From assembly GCF_000764655.1 (NCBI RefSeq), contig NZ_JRGL01000029.1:1-36850 (forward strand): a DNA stretch of 36,850 nt, read 5' to 3'. Position 1 is the stretch's first letter; each line of letters begins with the position of its first letter. Below, piece by piece: positions 34,491 through 36,850 of the stretch. Position numbers and translations under genes: made by a program. The notes beneath the pieces were generated by a model. It saw nothing but the letters and a program-made list of their open reading frames with translations. It searched no databases and was not told where the DNA came from. Origin of the DNA: Aeromonas aquatica (GTDB taxonomy: Bacteria > Pseudomonadota > Gammaproteobacteria > Enterobacterales > Aeromonadaceae).

Positions 34491-34519
34491 TTGACCAGTT
34501 AGTTTGTTCTTACTAATAT
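34491..34519 (+). promoter_or_regulatory. rightward early promoter (PR-like)
   Basis: TTGACC and TAATAT are 17 bases apart, in the gap between the divergent repressor and the Cro-like gene, 28 bases before the latter's ATG. Confidence 0.7.
34499..34516. promoter_or_regulatory. operator-like inverted repeat inside the right promoter
   Basis: TTAGTTTGTTCTTACTAA has perfect TTAGT/ACTAA arms and lies between and over the -35 and -10 boxes of the rightward promoter. A bound protein would block transcription. It is related to the site at 33713-33730. Confidence 0.5.
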
Positions 34520-34546
34520 TGCTTGGCATTTACCGGAGGACCAACC

Positions 34547-34765
34547 ATGCACATAGATGAGCCCATCAAGTTTTTTGGCAGTGCGGCAAAGGCAGCAAGC
34601 GCCATTGGATACAACAGAGTTTGCTTCAATGATTGGCGGAAAAAAAACCGCGGCATTGTATCACCCAAGGCCGCAGCACTGTTTGTAGGTGCCAGCGATG
34701 GGAAGCTCGAGTTTGGTATTCATGACTACGCCAACCCCGAACAGAAAAATCAACAGGCCGCCTAA
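34547..34765 (+). CDS. Cro-like / YdaS-like small DNA-binding protein
   Basis: This 72-aa protein starts MHIDEPIKFFGSAAKAASAIGYNRVCFNDWRKKNRGIVSPKAAALF. The pattern (helix, turn, then WRKKNRGIVSPKAA) is that of Cro/YdaS-type HTH proteins that compete with the repressor. Its position, first rightward gene and divergent from the repressor, agrees. The start is set by AGGACCAACC directly before the ATG. Confidence 0.75.
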   Translation: MHIDEPIKFFGSAAKAASAIGYNRVCFNDWRKKNRGIVSPKAAALFVGASDGKLEFGIHDYANPEQKNQQAA

Positions 34766-34803
34766 CCACCGGCCTGAGTCATTACCAATAGAGGACCAAC
34801 CCA

Positions 34804-35193
34804 ATGGGACGACCAGCACTGTCTGATCACGAAAAAATGGATGCCATTTCTCCACTGCGAGTACGCGGCAACCCGGCACAGCGCCGAGTCTGGCAAGAAG
34901 TCGGTGCAGAGCTGCAGATGACCGAAACCGCATTTGCTCGCACCTCGCTACTGATCCTGCTCAAAGCCATATCTCAGCACGAACCCCAGATCCTGACGAG
35001 AGCCGTCAAACGGGCCAATCGGAGCCTCATCGAGCAGGGTTACCCACCCGTCACCGTGGAAGAGATCCTGGATGGCTCTGGCCTGCCTGAGCGCGGCCTG
35101 CTGCTGTTCACTCCAGAGGATGAAGCGGTATATGACGAGGAAAGGCCAAAGCGTCCCCTGCAAAAACTCATCAACTTCGTTCTCGGGAGGTAA
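34804..35193 (+). CDS. 129-aa phage early protein, in the CII position
   Basis: This 129-aa protein starts MGRPALSDHEKMDAISPLRVRGNPAQRRVWQEVGAEL, then a helical segment (FARTSLLILLKAISQHEPQILTRAVKRANRSLIEQGY) and an acidic linker ending KRPLQKLINFVLGR. Gene order places it where lambdoid phages keep CII, but no CII-type helix-turn-helix is evident. The basic N-terminus could contact nucleic acid. AGGACCAACC precedes the ATG by 2 extra bases. I do not assign a function. Confidence 0.65.
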   Translation: MGRPALSDHEKMDAISPLRVRGNPAQRRVWQEVGAELQMTETAFARTSLLILLKAISQHEPQILTRAVKRANRSLIEQGYPPVTVEEILDGSGLPERGLLLFTPEDEAVYDEERPKRPLQKLINFVLGR

Positions 35194-35197
35194 CCCC

Positions 35198-35416
35198 ATG
35201 ACTACGCAACCCAGGCCGCCGCGCCCAGCCTCAAAACATGTCTGCTATCGGGACAACATCATTCTGAAAGCGGTTATGCACGAGCTGGCGCTTGAGCTGG
35301 ATACCGCGCTTATCCCGACTGCGCACGCCGCCGGCACCGATCGGCAGGCATTGCGCCTGGCCCGTGAGCTGCAGACCCGCACTGTTGAGCGTGCAGAGGC
35401 ACAACCCAGCGCATAA
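35198..35416 (+). CDS. 72-aa phage protein of unknown function
   Basis: This 72-aa protein has a Pro/Arg-rich start (MTTQPRPPRPASKH) and then a helical stretch (IILKAVMHELALELDTALIPTAH ... LRLARELQTRTVERAEAQ). GGGAGG lies 7 bases before the ATG, only 4 bases after the previous stop. No family is recognised. Confidence 0.6.
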   Translation: MTTQPRPPRPASKHVCYRDNIILKAVMHELALELDTALIPTAHAAGTDRQALRLARELQTRTVERAEAQPSA

Positions 35417-35466
35417 CCACTATCTGCCCGCCTGACCAGCGGGCGTTTTGAACCAGGACCTGACCA

Positions 35467-35619
35467 ATGACCAATCCAACCATGGCCCGTGGGGGCCACC
35501 CCTTGCCGCACGATCTTGGCCACTGCCCGCAGTGTGGTAGTGAGCTGCAATCTGGTACCGACGACCGCACATTTGAGTGCCCCGCTTGTGAGTACACCGA
35601 GCAGGAGGTGGCAGCATGA
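35467..35619 (+). CDS. 50-aa zinc-ribbon protein
   Basis: This tiny frame encodes two CxxC knuckles: CPQC (about residues 19-22) and CPAC (about 40-43), spaced like a rubredoxin-type zinc ribbon. The start carries the prophage leader variant AGGACCTGACCA. Its stop overlaps the start of the next gene (ATGA). The role is unknown; small zinc ribbons of this kind often bind nucleic acid or pair with a partner protein. Confidence 0.65.
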   Translation: MTNPTMARGGHPLPHDLGHCPQCGSELQSGTDDRTFECPACEYTEQEVAA

Positions 35620-36329
35620 GAGTACTAATAGCTTGCGAACGATTTGGTGTTATTCGCGATGCCTTTATCAATGCCGGCCACGATGCATGGTCATGTGACC
35701 TTGTGGATTCCGAGGTACCTGGTCCGCATATCCGCGGGGATGCTTTGAATGTGATGCGGTGGGGCTGGGATCTCATGATCGCCCACCCAGATTGTACCTA
35801 TCTGACCTGCTCTGCAGAGTGGGCATATGGGGATGGTCCGTATCACCAGCGCGTCAAGCCAGGCACTCTCGTAGGTGAAGCCCGGCGTGCAGCTCGTGAG
35901 ATGGCTTTGACCTTTGTTGATGCGCTGGCAGTGGCACCCATTCCATTCATCGCTATAGAGAACCCAGCGATTGGAGCTATCAACAAGCGCCTTGATTTAA
36001 CCCGGTATGGGTTCCGCTCAAATTTCCCTACCCAAGTAATTCAGCCTCACCAATATGGGCACGACGCAAGCAAGGCTACAGGGTTGGCCCTCAAGGGCTT
36101 GCCGGATCTTTTACCGACACTCTGGGTAGCACCACGCATGGTTCTGCAACCCAGTGGAAAGTTATTGCCTCGATGGGGAAATCAGACCGACAGCGGCCAG
36201 AACAGGCTGAGCCCGGGAGATGGGCGCGCCATGGCTCGAGCCAAAACCTACCAAGGGTGGGCTAATGCAATGGCCACACAATGGGGGCCAGTCGTCGCGG
36301 CGGCGGTAGCAATGGGGGTGGCGGCATGA
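35616..36329 (+). CDS. phage DNA cytosine-methyltransferase-like protein
   Basis: This 237-aa protein has a Rossmann-type start (VLIACERFGVIRDAFINAGHDAWSCDL), resembling the SAM-binding motif I and acidic motif II of class I methyltransferases. HPDC (Cys60), in the place of the PPCQ/PPC catalytic Cys of cytosine-C5 enzymes, is followed by E115-N-P like the ENV motif. The target-recognition region is short, so it may be a minimal or non-methylating relative. It overlaps the zinc ribbon gene before it and the HNH gene after it (both ATGA), which argues for a coupled unit. Family assigned with moderate certainty. Confidence 0.6.
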   Translation: MRVLIACERFGVIRDAFINAGHDAWSCDLVDSEVPGPHIRGDALNVMRWGWDLMIAHPDCTYLTCSAEWAYGDGPYHQRVKPGTLVGEARRAAREMALTFVDALAVAPIPFIAIENPAIGAINKRLDLTRYGFRSNFPTQVIQPHQYGHDASKATGLALKGLPDLLPTLWVAPRMVLQPSGKLLPRWGNQTDSGQNRLSPGDGRAMARAKTYQGWANAMATQWGPVVAAAVAMGVAA

Positions 36330-36697
36330 GCAACTTCTACAGCAAAACCAAAAGAGCCAAGATCTTCTCCATGTTTGGAGGGAACTGTGCGTATTGCGGC
36401 GACCAGATCATGATAGAGACATTTCACGTGGAGCATGTGGTTCCTAAGTCGAGTGGCGGTACGAATGAATACTTGAATCTAAAGCCGTCTTGCGAGGGGT
36501 GTAACCGCACAAAGCGCACATGGTCTATCGAAGAATTCAGGATCCGTCTTGCGATTAAGCAATCAGCCAATGGGGTCAGTTTCAACGCTGCACAGATCGA
36601 GTTGCTGAAAGCTACGGGATGTCTTGATTTACTGGGGGTAAATCAAAACCTACGGTTCTATTTTGAAACAATGAAGAATGATGCGGGGCAAGAATGA
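36326..36697 (+). CDS. HNH endonuclease
   Basis: This 123-aa HNH nuclease has zinc-binding Cys pairs C21/C24 (CAYC) and C56/C59 (CEGC), with the HNH core VEHVVPKSSGGTNEYLNLKPSCEGCNRTK (His37, Asn51 region, Asn60). HNH proteins nick or cut DNA; in phages they often act in packaging or recombination, or as homing-type enzymes. The gene is start/stop-coupled to the methyltransferase-like gene upstream and to the replication gene downstream, so it does not sit next to terS as packaging HNHs usually do. Confidence 0.85.
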   Translation: MSNFYSKTKRAKIFSMFGGNCAYCGDQIMIETFHVEHVVPKSSGGTNEYLNLKPSCEGCNRTKRTWSIEEFRIRLAIKQSANGVSFNAAQIELLKATGCLDLLGVNQNLRFYFETMKNDAGQE

Positions 36698-36837
36698 ATA
36701 TCAACTTTCTGGATCGCCCAATCGCATTCCATCGCCCATTTGTTGCCCTCACTGGTTCGGTAACTGCTGCTTTATTTTTGTCCCAGGCAATCTATTGGGC
36801 AAAGCGCTGTAAAGCACATGAAGATGGCTGCTTGTAG
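36694..36837 (+). pseudogene. N-terminal fragment of a phage replication protein, cut off by a stop at the window edge
   Basis: The ATG overlaps the HNH stop and the frame encodes 47 residues: MNINFLDRPIAFHRPFVALTGSV, then TAALFLSQAIYWAKR. This is the typical start of a phage winged-helix replication initiator. Such proteins usually continue DGWFYKT after this segment, but here the frame reads DGCL-stop, and the downstream DNA looks unrelated. An insertion, deletion or mobile element end near 36831 is likely; the window stops 13 bases after the stop codon, so this cannot be settled. Confidence 0.6.
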
Positions 36838-36850
36838 TGGTCTAATCATC

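Larger units (their letters stand above)
24659..36850. mobile_element. lambdoid-type prophage, integrase-to-replication half (right end outside window)
   Basis: The block starts with a tyrosine integrase whose 3' end points at ybiT. It carries excisionase, RecE/RecT recombination, a divergent repressor/Cro-like switch, a zinc ribbon, an HNH nuclease and a replication gene. Gene density, tiny overlapping genes and mixed codon use contrast with the core genes on the left. No tRNA lies at the junction; attL should lie between about 24600 and 24660, but the core cannot be defined without the other end. No structural or lysis genes are inside the window. Confidence 0.92.

Noticed and set aside
35616..36697. 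A classical restriction-modification system
   Set aside because: The methyltransferase-like protein lacks a clear target-recognition domain, and the HNH protein has no specificity domain. The pairing is noted as a finding but not called a restriction system.
24659..36850. CRISPR array, tRNA genes, or toxin-antitoxin pair in the prophage
   Set aside because: No regularly spaced repeats, cloverleaf structures or recognisable toxin families were seen. The Cro/YdaS-like protein has no adjacent toxin partner.

Overview
The window reads as a chromosomal segment of a gammaproteobacterium, most likely an Aeromonas. The reasons are the high-GC coding regions, proteins close to but clearly different from their Escherichia coli counterparts (SixA, YtfK, Fbp, Mfd, LolCDE, YfbR, YccF, Tig, ClpP, ClpX, Lon, HupB, PpiD, YbiT), and the vibrio/aeromonad-type neighbourhood mfd - PilZ protein - lolCDE. 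The genus is inferred from recall; no search was run.

Bases 1-24600 are ordinary core genome. In order they hold: the 3' end of an unidentified gene; sixA; ytfK; an EamA-family transporter; an orphan OppA-type peptide-binding protein (minus strand); fbp; mfd and a PilZ-like gene (minus); the lolCDE lipoprotein-release operon; yfbR and yccF (minus); the proteostasis cluster tig-clpP-clpX-lon-hupB-ppiD; and the ABC-F gene ybiT (minus). Most units are closed by clear intrinsic terminators. Readable control sites include a sigma-32-type promoter before lon, a strong promoter before hupB, a terminator-like attenuator plus a PurR/LacI-type operator in the fbp leader, and a promoter fused to a terminator before clpP.

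From about 24.66 kb to the right edge lies the early half of a lambdoid-type prophage inserted just upstream of ybiT. The leftward arm, read from the repressor end towards the integrase, has the repressor, several small genes, an XRE regulator, recE, recT, a 246-aa protein, a coiled-coil protein with an RNA-polymerase-alpha-CTD-like helical domain, an MT-A70 adenine methyltransferase, small DNA-binding proteins, an excisionase and a tyrosine integrase. The rightward arm has a Cro-like protein, a 129-aa and a 72-aa protein, a 50-aa zinc ribbon, a cytosine-methyltransferase-like protein, an HNH nuclease, and a replication gene that stops after 47 codons at the window edge. The structural half of the phage and the second attachment site are outside the window.

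The most unusual signal in the prophage is a shared translation-start cassette (AGGACC + CAACC/CAGACC + ATG) in front of at least eight genes on both strands, with extra copies that lack a gene. Also notable are a repressor whose LexA-like domain seems to have lost both catalytic residues and the cleavage dipeptide, related operator-like sites at the left and right early promoters, a coiled-coil/alpha-CTD-like fusion next to RecET, and a chain of start/stop-overlapping genes (zinc ribbon, methyltransferase, HNH, replication).
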